DNA from: Erigeron canadensis
Lineage: Eukaryota > Streptophyta > Magnoliopsida > Asterales > Asteraceae
Reading direction: 5' to 3'
NCBI RefSeq assembly: GCF_010389155.1
Contig: NC_057764.1
Location: 43,594,275-43,658,274 of the forward strand
DNA length: 64,000 bases
Below the pieces are notes generated by a model that made no database searches, was not told where the DNA came from, and saw nothing but the letters and a program-made list of their open reading frames with translations. The position numbers were made by a program, and so were the translations under genes. Of the stretch, positions 31,533 through 45,108 are shown piece after piece; position 1 is the stretch's first letter, and every line of letters starts with the position of its first letter.

Positions 31533-34500
31533 ATGGGGTGTACGCAATCGAAAATTGAGAATGAAGAAATTGTCAACAGATGTAAGGAAAGGAAATCAGT
31601 TATGAAGCAATCCGTTTCAGCACGGAACGCTTTCGCCGCCGCGCACTTTTCTTATGCCGCCGCGTTGAAGAACACCGGTGCAGCGTTAAGTGATTATGCT
31701 CAAGGTGAAGTTGAGTTTCCTGACCATCACCGTCAGCCCGACGCGGTTTCGACTTCTAAGACGATGCTACCACCGGCACCGCCGCAACCGCCGTATGAGG
31801 ATATTCCTCCGCCGCCTCCACCGCCTCTCCAACGAGCTGCTACTATGCCGGAGTTTACGGTTACTGAACCGGCTCATCATCACCCGGATCCGATCATGGA
31901 AGGGATAGATGAAGATGATGAGGAGGTTGATGATCGGAGTTTGAAGCATCGGAGTCGAAGCTCCCGCAGCGGCGGTGGTGGTGCCGGAATTAGAAGTGGT
32001 TCGAAGCGCGAGGCTGAAAAGCAGGATATGCCACCGCCACCGTCGCCGCCGATGCCGGCGGCGCCACGACCGGAGAAGCCGCTCAACCGTGCCGCGCCAC
32101 CGCCACCGCCGCCGCACGGGATGTCGTCTTGGGACTACTTTTTTCCAGCTATGGAGAATATGACTGGACCGAGTTTGACAGAAATCGATCACGAAAGTGA
32201 TACTCCATTTGATCGAGAAGTGGTGGGTGAGGAGAAAAACCGGAGGGAAATGAATCATCATGATTTGGATGATGATGTGGATGATGACGTGGATAATGGT
32301 GGTGATGAGAATGAAGTTGAGGATGTGGTGGAGGAAGTGGTGGTGCCGCCACCGTCACCGCCGAAAGTTGTGAAGAAAGTGAGGGTTGAAGTGCCTGTGA
32401 CGGTGCCCACCGAGAACAGGAGAGTGAAACTAGACTTGTTGCAGATATTTACTGAGCTTGATGATTGTTTTTTGAAAGCATCAGAGAGTGCTAATGAGGT
32501 TTCGAAGATGCTTGAGGCTAATAGGTTGCATTATCACTCCAATTTTGCCGATAATCGAGGTATATTTATGTGATTCGTGCTGTTAGCTTTGATTCATAGT
32601 TTTTGATCACTTATTAGAAACTTGTAGCTAGTAAATGTGTGGTTTTGAATTGGAATTGATCATATATTTTGATAGATTTGTAAGTAAGCAAAGGTAAGTT
32701 AGGAATACTACAAAAAGATCCAATGTGCTACTTTAACTTCAATTGCAGGCCTCAAAATTTTGTGTTACCAAATACTGTACTAATGCATATGTGAGAACGT
32801 TTGGATGTATGTTTGAAATAATCATTGCAACTTCAAGTCAATATAGTCAGTTTTTAGTTAGTTATTCATATATAGTTTGATGATTGTTTATAGGATCATA
32901 ATATTTAGATTTGGAGAAACAAGTATGAACTTACCTGAATAATCTGATTATTGAAATCTTATGTAACTTGATTAGTTTTAGATTCTTCAGGTCAACATGA
33001 GTTGATTTCAAAAGCTACATTTAAATGCAGGCCACATAGGCCGTTAATAGTTGATGAAAACGAGAACCATGGTGTAACAATTTGATTATGAACTTGGTGG
33101 CATTACATATATGTGGTTTCTCAAGTGTTGATTTCCTTTCATTGGCTGATATTGTAATGTTTGGTTTTTAGGCCATATAGATCATTCTGCAAGAGTCATG
33201 CGTGTTATTACCTGGAATAGGTCGTTTAAAGGAATGCCAGATGCCGATGATAGGAAGGATGACTTTGATTCTGAAGAGAATGAAACACATGCCACAGTGT
33301 TGGACAAGATGCTTGCATGGGAGAAGAAGCTATATGATGAAGTGAAGGTATTCTGCACTTAAATAACTTGACTATTATGTTTGTGATCTTTGTGCCAGAG
33401 AGTGTTTATCAATGTACTAATGATATAAGTGAATTTGCATTGGCATTTTGGGTGGTTGATATTTAATTGATGCATAGGTTATAACTTGATTATTCAGCTC
33501 AGAGGCTATCTTGATTATTTTCGTAATCTTAAAGATGGATATCAAGTTGCCCGGATAAGTTATAACTTAATGTATGTTATGACGTTTTAGAGTTCGTTCT
33601 ATTAAATTGTATTTAGTAATGACTTTATGTCAGATATTGGATTTAGGATTCTTTTATTGTGTTTTTAGGAGGTGCCATTGACGCGTTTAGTATTAGATTT
33701 GTCGATTAAGGCCATGTTTTTATCTTCAACGATCTGACTCAGTCAAAAAAAGTAGCTGCAATGAAAATGGGTTGAAAGGCGCCTAAAATTTTAAATATTT
33801 TGGACAAAAATGATTTGGCTTTTTAACCTGACCCCAAACTATCAATTGTTACCTGCGTATTTTGGTTTGTGATTTTCCTTTATATTCATATGATCTCTCT
33901 ATTTTAAGTGTCGTTGATTAGCATATTGATTGATCGTCAACAGGCTGGTGAATTGATGAAACTTGAGTACCAAAAAAAGATTGCTTCATTAAATAAACTT
34001 AAAAAACGTGGTGCCAGCACCGATCATCTTGAGAGGACAAAAGCATCAGTTAGTCACCTGCACACAAGGTACATAGTTGACATGCAATCAATGGATTCAA
34101 CCGTTTCTGAAATCAACCGGCTTCGTGATGAGCAATTGTACCCAAAACTTGTTCAACTTGTCGACGGGTAAGTTCAAAATTTGCATAATTTTACTTCAGA
34201 AATGGGTTTTTGAATCCTTTTTCATGTGCTATGAATACTTGCTTGCAGAATGGCTATAATGTGGGAAACCATGAAAGTTCATCACGACAACCAATCAAAA
34301 ATTGTGCAAGCATTAAGATCGCTCGACATCTCCCATTCACCAAAAGAAACGAGTGAGCATCATTACAACAACACACGCCAACTGCATGTCCATGTCCAAA
34401 TGTGGCATTCCCAGTTTGAAAAACTCATGTTACATCAAAAAGAATACATAAAATCCCTCAAAGATTGGCTAAAGCTCAACCTTATTCCCATAGACAATAA

Positions 34501-35029
34501 CCTTAGAGAGAAAGTCTCTTCTCCTCAAAGACCTCAAAACCCCCCGATCCTAATCCTTTTAAAAACATGGCATGATTTTCTCGAGAAGCTTCCAGAAGAA
34601 GGTGCAAGAACCGCCATCCATAACTTTGCAGCTGTTATGGACACAATATTTCAGTACCAAACGGATGAAATGAAGATGAAAGAGAGGTGTGAAGAAACAA
34701 GAAGGGAATTAGCCCGAAAAACCCGGAAATTTGAAGAGTGGTACAATAAGTATATGCAGAAAAGAATGGGTGATGAGATGGACAATGATAAAGATGTGAT
34801 TGCCGAGCAACAGATTACAGTTGAGTTATTGAAGAAGAGATTAGAGGAAGAGGAAGAAGGGTACCAGAGGCAGTGTATTCAGGTGAGGGATAAGTCTCTG
34901 ATGAATTTGAAGACGGGTTTGCCTGAGGTTTTCAGGGCGATGTCAGAATTTTCTCGTGCTTGTTCACTTATGTATAAAAGCTTAAAGTCTCACACCAAGC
35001 CACAATATGCAAACACAAGTTTGCCATGA
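31533..35029 (+). CDS. DUF630/DUF632 protein, NRG2/APSR1-like
   Basis: Four exons: 31533-32559, 33172-33347, 33944-34167 and 34249-35029, giving about 735 residues. The N-terminus MGCTQSKIENEE starts the DUF630 domain (about 1-60) and has Gly2-Cys3, a good N-myristoylation and possible palmitoylation site. Next come proline-rich stretches (about 79-100 and 165-192) and an acidic Asp/Glu region (about 240-275). The DUF632 domain starts near RRVKLDLLQIFTELDDCFLKA and continues through helical, coiled-coil-prone sequence to the end. In Arabidopsis, NRG2 of this family acts in nitrate signalling and APSR1 in phosphate-related root growth; which member this matches cannot be told here. The biochemical function of the domains is unknown. 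The gene appears intact. Confidence 0.92.
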
Positions 35030-35516
35030 GGTATGATAATGTAAAGCTGTAAACTTCTTGTCTATATAATTTGCTAGTACGTTTTGGGAAAAGGTTTAAA
35101 TTGATTTGTATAACTAAGTATGATGAAAATTTTATGCTGTTTAAAGTTGCTTACTAAATGAGATTTCATTTTTGGTACTCTTTCTGTCTAAGAAGCAATA
35201 TTTGTGGGGAGGATGGTGTTTGGATGACTTAGAATGTGACAAATCTGATAATGATTTTGTAACATTTCTGTTTAAAGTATTTTCAGCTTTAATCATTTTC
35301 TTGCAGATAATTACTTGAGATTAACAGGCAATGATTTCGATTTTTGAAAGTAATATCTATTTTCATAAATAAAAAACATGCCTTTACAACCTCTTCTTAT
35401 CAGTAAACAAACTGGCACTGGTTTTTATGATATAAACAAAGATATTGAGCTTTGTTGTGACTTAGCAATTTGGAATTGAATGGTGGTATTGTGCTTTTTT
35501 GTTTGAATTTGTATTG
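35030..35516. other. 3' flank of the DUF630/DUF632 gene
   Basis: Presumed 3' UTR and spacer. The left limit of the duplicated LEA_2 segment lies at about 35517. Confidence 0.4.
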
Positions 35517-35742
35517 TAAATAAAGATACGTAGTCCTGATGTGTATTTCTTTGAACTATAAGTCATTAAATGTATCTGTTTAATATAGAGGTCAACAGTT
35601 AGGGCTTATGATGCCAGATGGTGGGAAGGTGTTTATCAATGCCATTTTTGTGTTGAATGGCTCTGAAGTTGTTAGGGAAGTTTTTATCTGATTGCAGATT
35701 TGATTATTGGTGAAATTCCTTTTGTTACATGTTGTCATCAGG
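35517..35742 (+). pseudogene. 5'-truncated LEA_2 pseudogene exon
   Basis: This stretch aligns base by base with the middle of exon 1 of the intact LEA_2 gene (about 40288-40520). Shared stretches include AAATGTATSTGTT (S = C or G), TTAGGGTTTGTG-like sequence, TCAGATGGTGG and TCTGAAGTTGTTAG. Small deletions and stop codons break the frame. The N-terminal half of the exon, including the membrane span, is missing at the left. After about 35742 the sequence leaves the exon and, after about 800 bp of unrelated inserts, continues with sequence matching the LEA_2 intron. It is therefore a decayed DNA-level duplicate and not a retrocopy. Confidence 0.85.
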
Positions 35743-36076
35743 TATATCTATATATATATAGATGTATCTATATATCTATCTATCTATAACTGTTTTCATA
35801 ATCCATGACTAACTTGTTAACTGAGTGAATTGAGTGTGCTAGTTTTGGTGATTCCGTATGTCTGTAAAAGTTATTGTAGAATTTAGAAATTTTTACGGGT
35901 AGCAAAATTTTACTTGATTTTCGAAGTTAGCTTAGAGGCGGACAAGTTGAATTCAGTTGAATCTTTTGTATCTTGATATAGCAAACTATTGGATTTCAAG
36001 TTTCTTGCTTTTATGATGTCACATGACAACACATAGATACGATAACAATGGTCAATGAGTTAGAGATTTTGTATTG

Positions 36077-36240
36077 TGGTGGCCCGACAACCTAAAGGTT
36101 GTGGGTCAGACTCCCATTAGGGACCTTGGTTTAAGAAAGTGCACTTTGTAACTGGGTATTTCTAGACAATCTTTAAAATGACCGGGCCTACTTTAGGTAA
36201 GTGGCTTAAAGGCATGCCTAAGTGGTAGAAAATGTTAAGA
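36077..36240 (+). mobile_element. SINE-like insertion in the pseudogene intron (tentative)
   Basis: GTGGCCCGACAACC and GGGTCAGACTCC, spaced about 30 bp apart, resemble degenerate A and B boxes of a tRNA-type promoter. This segment is absent from the matching position of the intact LEA_2 intron, in keeping with insertion after duplication. The ends are not resolved. Confidence 0.35.
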
Positions 36241-36569
36241 TGTGATTAAGCTTATAATATCTTGTAAAAAAATACAAGGGTCTCGTGCATGTGCAGTGTT
36301 TTCCAAGTGCCCGTTGCGTAGGAGCGCCTAATGCCTTGTGAAACCAAGTTAGGTACAACTTACAAAGTGTGTGAATAATAATGTGGTGTGGAAATACCTG
36401 TTCAAAAAAGAAAAAATCTGCCCTGATTGTTAGTTTATGCGTCTTATTTATTGCAAAGTAAAGGACCAAAAGAGATGTGTATCTGCGTTTAGATTGAATC
36501 TCTAAGACTCCTTTTTAGGCTACTTTATAGTTAATAGAGTTTTGAGTAGAATATATTATTTGAACGAAT

Positions 36570-39500
36570 CCGGTGTTTTAACTTCACTTGCAGTTGGAGG
36601 TTGTTCTTTAAGACGGACTAACATCAGCTCAGTTGACTTCTTTTATGTTGAAAATGATCAATATTTAATGACTTGTTGTCTCAAGTTTGCAGTTTATGAT
36701 TGCAAATTTACTCTTAGTCAATTTAAAGTATTAAACTATTAATATCATGTGGATTTATAACTCAGGTCTTCTTTGATTTGATATCAGGAATTTGGTGGTT
36801 AGCTAAACTAATTAAATCACTTTTTTGTGTTAGTCTCTGGCTTAGATCGATTTGCAATGGTTCATAGTTAGTATGTAGTATATATTCAGGTTACTTGAAA
36901 ACCATCTGTACTTTGAATACCACCTTGTGTATTGATTTGGTTCCTGTTATCTTTAACCCAATTCAATTGGCGATATGATAAAAGATGGACGTCTTGTGTT
37001 CAAATGAGTTTCTTTGTAGGTGCAACTTCACTCAGTTTGAAGTAAGAATTAAAAGTAGCAGTCGGTAACCCATATAGTATTATATCAAGCGCGAGAGTTT
37101 TAATATTTATTTTCTATTGAATATGGATGTATGCCTCAGTATGACAGTATCTAGCCTACTGCCTTGGACTTCATGATTAAATATCCAGATTTGATTACTA
37201 GGAGACTGACAAGAAGACTGTTTTGTTTACACTATTGGCTAGCCAATGTGGATTTGATCGTTAAGCTTTACATAATGTATGGGATTTTTGATTTCAAATT
37301 CCTTATCTACCTATTTAGCAGTGTCCAGGCATAACAGTACTCGACTTTCTAATATGATTATGGGATTTTGGTTCTTAGCATGCTGAAGCTGAACTGATAA
37401 GAACACTGTATTGTGTACATTAGTCTCTAGCCAAAATTAATTTGCAATGATCTATAATTTTTAATGTATATTAAGGTTACTCTAAAAGGATATGTACTTT
37501 GCTAACCAATCTATGCATTTAATTCCTCTTACCCTGCTTGCTTGATATATGTCCCTAATAATAGAGGTCTAGGTGGCCTAATGCGTGTTGATATCGGTTG
37601 ATTTTTCCTAGAATCTTAAAGTCTTGACTCGTAGGGATGGATAAGGCCCCTTCCTCTGTCCCACACAGTGTATTAGTACGGCTCATCTTTTCGAAGCTAG
37701 TTAAAACAAAGGTCATAAAGTTACCTTATGGTCAAATTAGCTTTTAGTTTTTCTTTGTTTGCACTTTGCACACTAAAATGGCTCTAACTTTTAATCATAG
37801 ACAAGGATGTAGTTCATGTATTTGGAAGAAATTTGTCAGTTTGATCATTCATACTTGTGTTGTGTCTTGGAAAGAACCCTGCTGAAAAACCATACTCCCT
37901 TTCATTATCTCGGTATAACGGGACATTCCCCACCAAAGATTCTTTAAAAGTTTGCATTTCTTTTTATCACTTTTTAATTCTTGAGTAACAAAAGCGTGTT
38001 CTGGGCATGAGCTTAACTATTTTGGAGTAGCCGTTGAAATTTATCTGCTAAATATTAGATTAATCCATCTGGATATGTGCCTCAATACGACTTCCTGGTT
38101 AAATATTGGAATTTGGCTATCAAATGTCAGCCAACCCATAAGAACACTATCTTACGTTACACAGGAAAATCATGGCCATCTGAAAAGGATCTGTACATGC
38201 TGCACATCAGCTTGTGCATTTTTTTGGTTTTGTTACTGATTGTTATAACATCAGGTATTAGGCTTTGTCTTTTCTGATACAGTTGAAGCGAAAGGGTCAT
38301 GAAGTTATGTGTCTAGGTAAATGATCATCAAACTTTCATTGTTTGAAGTATAACATATAGAGTAAGAAAGGTATAATCGATGAACACCACAATGCATATA
38401 GTGGATTCAATTACCTTAACTCTCTTCATTTGATACACAATTAGCTACACATATCCTAACACAACTAATAAGAACAACAATTTTATCCAGATAAATTCTA
38501 TCACACTTTGTTTACAATGAAAACCTCACTACAAATCCATTACTACGCCTTTTCATCTAATATGGGGAATAATTAAGGGCCAACAATCTCTTTGAATGCC
38601 TGAAAATGTGTACTTGATTTCAGTTGCTAGCAGATGGTTTCCAATGTGGGATGATTTATCTATAGAAAATAAGTAACATGGCATACAACAGATGGTAGGG
38701 CTAATGCTTGGCACCTATGTTTGAAGAAAATGAGAGGGTCTGTTCATGTCTAAGTAACAATCGTACACAATCCCATCTTTCACGAGTTATAGAGAATGTG
38801 GGATATAAACTACGATACCTTTACCAGGAGGTAGAGAAGTTGCTCACAGATGGATATCCATCCACTTTGCAAAGAGTGAGGATCGAAACTTGGACCTCTG
38901 TTTCCAAATTAGAGGTGGTTTGATCCCACACCACTTGTTCCATTCAATAGTTCCATTCAATACATGTCTCATTTTTATTTTGGTTTCTTCTTTGCAATTT
39001 TGGATTTATGGAAGATTTTGTTATTCTCTAAAGTTGTTACAACTTTATAGGTAAAGTTGGACAATCTATGACCTTTAGACTAAAATCAAAGGTCAAGATT
39101 CAAAAATCAAATTTGAATCATGACCTGTGATTTTAATCTAAAGGTTGAAAATCCTCCAACTTTACCTATGAAATTGTAGCAACTTTAGAGGATCCTTGTC
39201 CAAATCCGCTTTGTTTATTGGCTATCCATTGTGCGTTTTCACCTTACTTACTACCTTGCTGGCGTGTTCGATTAATATCCCACACTTGAACATAGATGTC
39301 TTTGTGTGTGCAATATAATCACAAGTTGACGTTATATAATGTATCATGAAAAATTGAAAATCAAGGAGTGCATTCAACTAATTAATCAAGTAGTTCAACT
39401 ACGCCATGTTTGCATACTAGGATGGTTTTGCATTTTATAGCATAGATCAATAGGTGGATGAATGTGTTTTTTTTTTAATAATTAATTTTCGTAATATTTG
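36570..39500 (+). repeat. Duplicated LEA_2 intron sequence
   Basis: Colinear with about 40655-44870 inside the intact gene's intron. Matching landmarks are the TCAAGTTTGCAG region (36685 and 40768), the ACAGTAT region (37140 and 41255), CCATCTGGATAT (38067 and 42380), TTTCAGTTGCTAGC (38620 and 44092) and ATAGATCAATAGGTGGATG (39443 and 44799). The intact copy is longer, largely because of the Helitron at 42685. Within each copy there is further diverged internal repetition of about 600 bp. Confidence 0.85.
39026..39191. mobile_element. Fold-back MITE, about 166 bp
   Basis: Two arms of about 70 bp are inverted repeats of each other: CTCTAAAGTTGTTACAACTT followed by GGTAAAGTTGGA and CCTTTAGACTAAAATCA, and the reverse of GGTTGAAAATCCTCC and CAACTTTAGAG. 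The loop is short. It is missing from the corresponding place in the intact LEA_2 intron, so it inserted after the duplication. Confidence 0.8.
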
Positions 39501-40025
39501 GTCACTTTGATCTAACATATGAGGCGAGACTTCGAGAATGTCGAGAACCTTGATTGAAATAGTAACCTGTGATGATTTATGACACGACACGTGACATGAT
39601 CTGAGACTAATAAGCAGATTTTGGTTGAGATTGTATGAGTTTGATTCATAAAAGGTTCGATTGACTTTCGTAACTCGATTACAACCGGTCCATATGTTAC
39701 TAACGGACAAATAAGACTAGTGAAAACATCTTTATTACTTTATAAAAATTATAACACTCTCTCTCCGAACAATTTTCAATACTCTTTCTCAGAAAAATAA
39801 TTACCGCTACCACCACGAGTCCACTACCAATCACCGCTCCTGTCACCACGCCGTCGCAGATAAATTAGAAGAAAAATAACAGTCCTGGATCTATCAAAAT
39901 TTAATTTCTTTTGTTAAACGTACACGTCAAATACCTTTCCCCCCGAATAAAAACTACTCGTATAAATTAGAGAAAAAAAAAGAACACCAAATAAACAAGA
40001 GTACCAATTTTTGATCTGAAGAAAA

Positions 40026-43000
40026 ATGTCTCCCGGGAAATCCGAGACACCATACTCAGCTCTCGCACCCAACAACACTCCACCGCCACCACAATTCTAC
40101 CTCCTTTTACCATTGTACAGACCATCCAACCGCCGTCGCTACTTCGCCTACGCCGCCACAATCCTCATCTTAGCCGCCACAATTTACTTTCTCTACCCAT
40201 CTGATCCACACCTAAAAGTCGTAAACCTCCGTCTCGACAAGTTCAAAATCCACAAGCTATCGGAAATCGACATCCAGTTAGGTGTCAAAATACAGATACG
40301 TAACCCTGACGTGTATTCTTTGGATTACAAGTCGTTAAATGTATGTGTTGAATATAGAGGCGAAGAGTTAGGGTTTGTGACGTCAGATGGTGGCAAGGTT
40401 AAAGCGTTTGGTACGTCATATATCGATGCCACGCTGGTTTTGAATGGATCTGAAGTTGTTAGTGAGGCTTTTTATTTGATTGAGGATTTGATTAAAGGTG
40501 AAATCCCGTTTGTTACCACTTCCGAGATTCGTGGCAATCTCGGTGTTCTCTTTTTTAATCTGCCCATTCAGGTACATTTTTTTTTTATATATCTCTACAT
40601 TTATTTTATTATTTATATGTGTGTGTGAATGTGTGATGTGATTATTATTGATTGTGAGTTGCAAGCTATTATTAGTTGGAGGTTATTCGCTAAAACGGAT
40701 TAAGTTCAGCTCACTTGAGTTCTTTTTTATTTTCCTAGAAAATGATCAAAATTTACGCCTTGTCTTCTCAAGTTTGCAGCTTTTATGACTGCAAATTCAC
40801 TCATATTGTCTCAGTTTAGATTATTAATGCCATGTGGGTTTATAACTTGGGACTTCTTGATTTGAAATCAGGAATTTGGTTGTCAGCCAACTAATTAGAT
40901 CACTATTATTTCTGTTTCTAGCTTAGATGGATTTGCAATGGTCTCTAACTTTTGATGTATATTTGTGTTACTTGAGAGCGGTTTGTACTTTGAATATTAA
41001 CACTTGCATTTATTGGGTGCCTGATGTTTCACCTAATTCATTTGGCGCTTATGCATAAGGATGGACAGCGTCTGTTCAAATGAGTTTCTTTGTTACTAAT
41101 GACTTTTTTGGGGCCTTTGCGGTCTTTGTAGGTAAATCTTTATTAAAACATGAATTCAACAAACTTAAAAGTAGCACTTGGAAACCCATCTAGTAGATAA
41201 AATAAAGCGCGGGTTATAACATATATTCCTTATGGAACATGGATGTATACCGCAGTATGACAGTATTAACATAATGCCTTCGACTTCAAGATTAAATTTC
41301 TGGGATTTGGTTATTAGCGGACTGATAAGAACACTGTTTTGTTTACACTAGTCGCTAGCCAATGGACTTGCTATTATTGTGAAACATTACACAACTTTTG
41401 GGATTCCTTATGAAAAATGCTTATCTACTTATTTAGCAGTATCCATGCGTTGCGGTACATGACCTTTTAAGTTGATTTTGGAAATTGGGTTTGCAGCACC
41501 TGAACTGAGAAGAACACTGTTTTGTTTTCATAAGTCTGTTTCTAGGATGGATTCACATTGATATTTGATACTTTATGTATATTAAGGTTACAAGAAAAGG
41601 ATCTGTACTCTGGTTACCTGCTTATGCTTTTATTTGGTTCCTATTACCCTGCTTGCTTGACATCTGTCTCAAGTTTTGAGGTTTTGAACTAGAAATCTAT
41701 GTCGCCACATGAATATTAATATCAGTTGGTTTCTTGTAGCATTTTGAAGTCTTCAGCATTTCCAACCTAGTTAAAACAAGGGTCATATACTCATATCATT
41801 ATGTATCCCTGTGAAATGATTAAGTAGCTTTTAGTTTACCTTTGTTTGCACACTAAATGCTTTTAACTTTTAAAAATAGATCAAGATGTAGTTTATGTCC
41901 TTGGAGAGAACATACTTCATTGCACTATCTGGAGAGCATTGTTGTAATTATTACTTGTGTAGTGTCATGCTAAGAAGCCTGTGAAGAGAACATACTCCCT
42001 TTCACTATCTATTGCTTGTTTCACCTGGCAAGTCTGCTTATATGTCTCCTAATTTAGCTAGAGGTTAGACTCATGAACATACAGACATGTTCTTTTAAAG
42101 GGAGTTTCTTTGTAAATTACGGAAGGAGGGTGGTACCTGCATTAAGTTTTTAAATGTAAAAGAATAATTACGCCTGATGGCGGGACTCCCACCTGGGCCT
42201 CAGCATGTCCTCTTGGTCTAGCGGGACATGCCTCGTAAAAATCACTTATAAATTGGCATTCTTTATTATCACATTTTCATTCTTGGGTCATAAAAGTATT
42301 CTGTAAGCATAAATTTTTAGACATTTAAGAATAGCAGTTGAGAAGTTACGTGGTAGAATTTTTAGGGTACTTATTATTCCATCTGGATATATGTATCAGT
42401 AGGACTTCCTGGTTAAACATTTGGAATTTCTTATTACATTCTCATTCCTGTTTACATTATGTCCGAACAGCGGGAAATTTTGGCTACCTGAAAAGGATAA
42501 GCAGCAGTCTGTGTCTTTCCTGATACACCAGCTTGTGCATTGCTCTGGATTTCTCTGCTTATTTTAAAGAATTATAGGTGGTCTGTGACTTTCCTGATAC
42601 AGCTAAAAATTAGGGTCATAAACTTATGTGTCCTTGTGAAATTAATTAGAGTGGGAGTTGGATGGAATGGATTTTCAGAATATACTAGTAAATTTTGACC
42701 GCGCGTTGCGGGGTTTCGACTGTCGTGTTGAAACAAATGCAATAAAAATAATTATGTCATTAATAGGTTTGTTTGAGAAGGATATTTGATTAAGAGCAAA
42801 ACCACATTAGATTCGTTCTATGTTAACAGTTATGATTAAGTTTTCTTATTGATGATGTTGCGGGATTTACCGGGGATATATTGGAAATATATCATCTCGG
42901 TCGACCACCGATAAGCGATATATCGGGGATATATCGGCTGAGATAACCGAGATTTACAACCATGATATTAAGTAAAAACATTGGCATGTAAAAGAGATAT

Positions 43001-45108
43001 TTATCTAAAGTTAATACCACAAATGATTTCAAAAGTTTATAGAAAATGAATACATATATTTTATATGTACAATAAATCAAAAATGCTGAAAAAAAAATAA
43101 ATGAAAGTTTACAGTATATTAGAAAAAATTCCAAGGATGAAAAGTTTGATAAAAATTAAATAGTGATACATAATGGTATGGGATGTAACCATGAAAAAAG
43201 TTCAATTTATTTGTTGGAAACCCAAAAGGAAAAAAAAAGTCAAAAAAACCAATAAGTAACCCGTGCTTGAAAACCCGAACATAATGCGATGTGACAAAAT
43301 CCGGTTATTGGTTCGGGATGTGCCGTGGACGAATAGTATATATTAAAGTAATTTATGACATGTCGAAGACGGTGATGTAATATAGCGTCTTGTTATATAT
43401 GTTACACGAACGTAAAATAAAACAATGATGAAAATTACATATAACAAAAAAATAATCAAAGAAAAATTCTCAGGGGTGAAACCGTAAATGTGTAAAAGCT
43501 ATGTGGTGATAACATGAAAAAAGTTTGGTGTAAAAGTGAAATAAAAACTTTGATAGGGATAAAAGTAAAAAGATAGAAATTATGGGGTTAAAAGAATACT
43601 ATTGAAAGAATAGTATGCATAATTGACTTGTACATTTATGCATTAGTAATTTGTACTTTTGCATAAATTTTTAGTATATATATAATATAATGTGAACAAG
43701 ATATTAGTTTGAAGTGTTTAATGTCGGAGATAAAGTAGATATCATCACAAAAACACCCTAATGTATAGTGGTCAGGGTAGGATGTTGACGAATCCACCTT
43801 AATCCACCAAGCTTTATCAGAGATATCAGTAATCTCTTTTCTGAACCCGGTAATAATTCCAATTACCATAACTCTTCTTTTCTGACCCTAATAAGATAGC
43901 TGGACATTTCATAACACAACTATTAAGAACAACAATGCTCTCTGGATAAACTTTATGAAAGTATGTTTATAACATAACCATACTGCAAATCCACTCTTGC
44001 TAGCAACCATGTATTCATCAACTAATATGAAGCATAATGTATGAGCTAAAGATTACTTTTAAATTTTCAATGCTGCAAATATGTACGTGATTTCAGTTGC
44101 TAGCGGATGGTTCCAACGTGGGAAATAAAATATCTATAGAAAACAAGTAACTGGGCAGACAACACATGTTTGGGCTAAAGATCACTTTTTGGAGAAATTG
44201 ACAGTTTCGTTCCAGATATGTCTCGTTCTCGTTTTGGCTTCATTCCAAGTATAATTGCTTGCAATTTTGGATCTAGGAAAGTTTTGACTAGCCAAGTATG
44301 TTTGAATGTTTGATTATCCTTAAGGTTTTAGAAAGAACGGGAAGTTTTGTGTAATATAAGCTTGGTTTATACCTTAAATCGAAAATTCCCCTTTGTTTAT
44401 TTGCTAGCCAGCACTTTTACATTGACTTAATTACCTAGATGGCATGATCTCTAAATCTCCTACCACTTGGCCATAAATTGTCTTGTCTTGAGTATCCAAG
44501 TGTATTTGTCTTGTCGGTTGAAGGAGCGTTTTTCCAAAAAAATCTCTAAAAGTTAAACTGGTCTTACTCCACAGAAGACCATGGATTGCGCTTGGTTTCT
44601 TGATTTTTCTGTTGTTTTGACTTGGACGTTTGGTGCGGAACTTTTAGAACGCAAGATATGCATGAGCAATGTATTTGATAATTACATCACACGTTGCATC
44701 TTATAATGTATCATCAAAATGAGAGAGCATTTAACTAATTAATCAAATAGTGAACCCACAATGTGTTTGCATACTAGAATGGTTTCGCGTTTTATATCAT
44801 AGATCAATAGGTGGATGTATATGTGTTTCTTTTTGTTAATATTTTGTCTCTTTGATAGTTTGATCATTATATATACATCATGACTTCTATATTGCCAAGA
44901 ACCTGGATTTATGCATTTCAGCTCATCTTTCATTCTGAATTCATCTGGAAAATATTTGTTGCTGATAATATTATAACCGCTTCTTGTTGTTAATGAACAG
45001 GCTAAGTTATCATGTGAGGTCGTTATGAACATACACAATCAGACAATTGAACGGCAAGATTGTTATCCTGCGGTAAATTCATATTGTTTTCCCACTTTAT
45101 CATATTAA
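40026..45108 (+). CDS. LEA_2 (NHL-like) single-span membrane protein
   Basis: Exon 1 is 40026-40571 (182 residues). Intron 1 runs 40572-45000, and exon 2 starts at 45001. Reading on, exon 2 encodes a tail with SCEVVMNIHNQTIERQDC and stops at 45106-45108, giving about 217 residues. A donor-like GTAAAT at 45073 could shorten or extend the end. A proline-rich N-terminus (PPPPQFYLLLPLY) precedes a basic patch and a membrane span at about 39-58, then an LEA_2 beta-sandwich domain (about 85-205). The layout resembles the plant LEA hydroxyproline-rich glycoprotein/NDR1-like group, whose members sit in the plasma membrane or endomembranes and are linked to stress or defence. The specific role is unknown. 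A truncated duplicate lies just upstream, and the 4.4-kb intron is built of repeats and a Helitron. Confidence 0.85.
42685..43620 (-). mobile_element. Helitron in the LEA_2 intron
   Basis: On the minus strand the 3' end reads CCCCGCAACGCGCGG (hairpin), TCAAAATTTA, then CTAG followed by T. This is a textbook Helitron terminus. The segment has no counterpart in the upstream duplicate, which fits later insertion. The interior (about 43200-43600) has phrases such as GGGTGAAACCGTAAATGTG. The 5' end near 43620 is an estimate. Confidence 0.7.

Noticed and set aside
31767..32261. 164-codon minus-strand open frame opposite the DUF630/DUF632 gene
   Set aside because: It is the antisense shadow of proline- and acid-rich codons; no domain.
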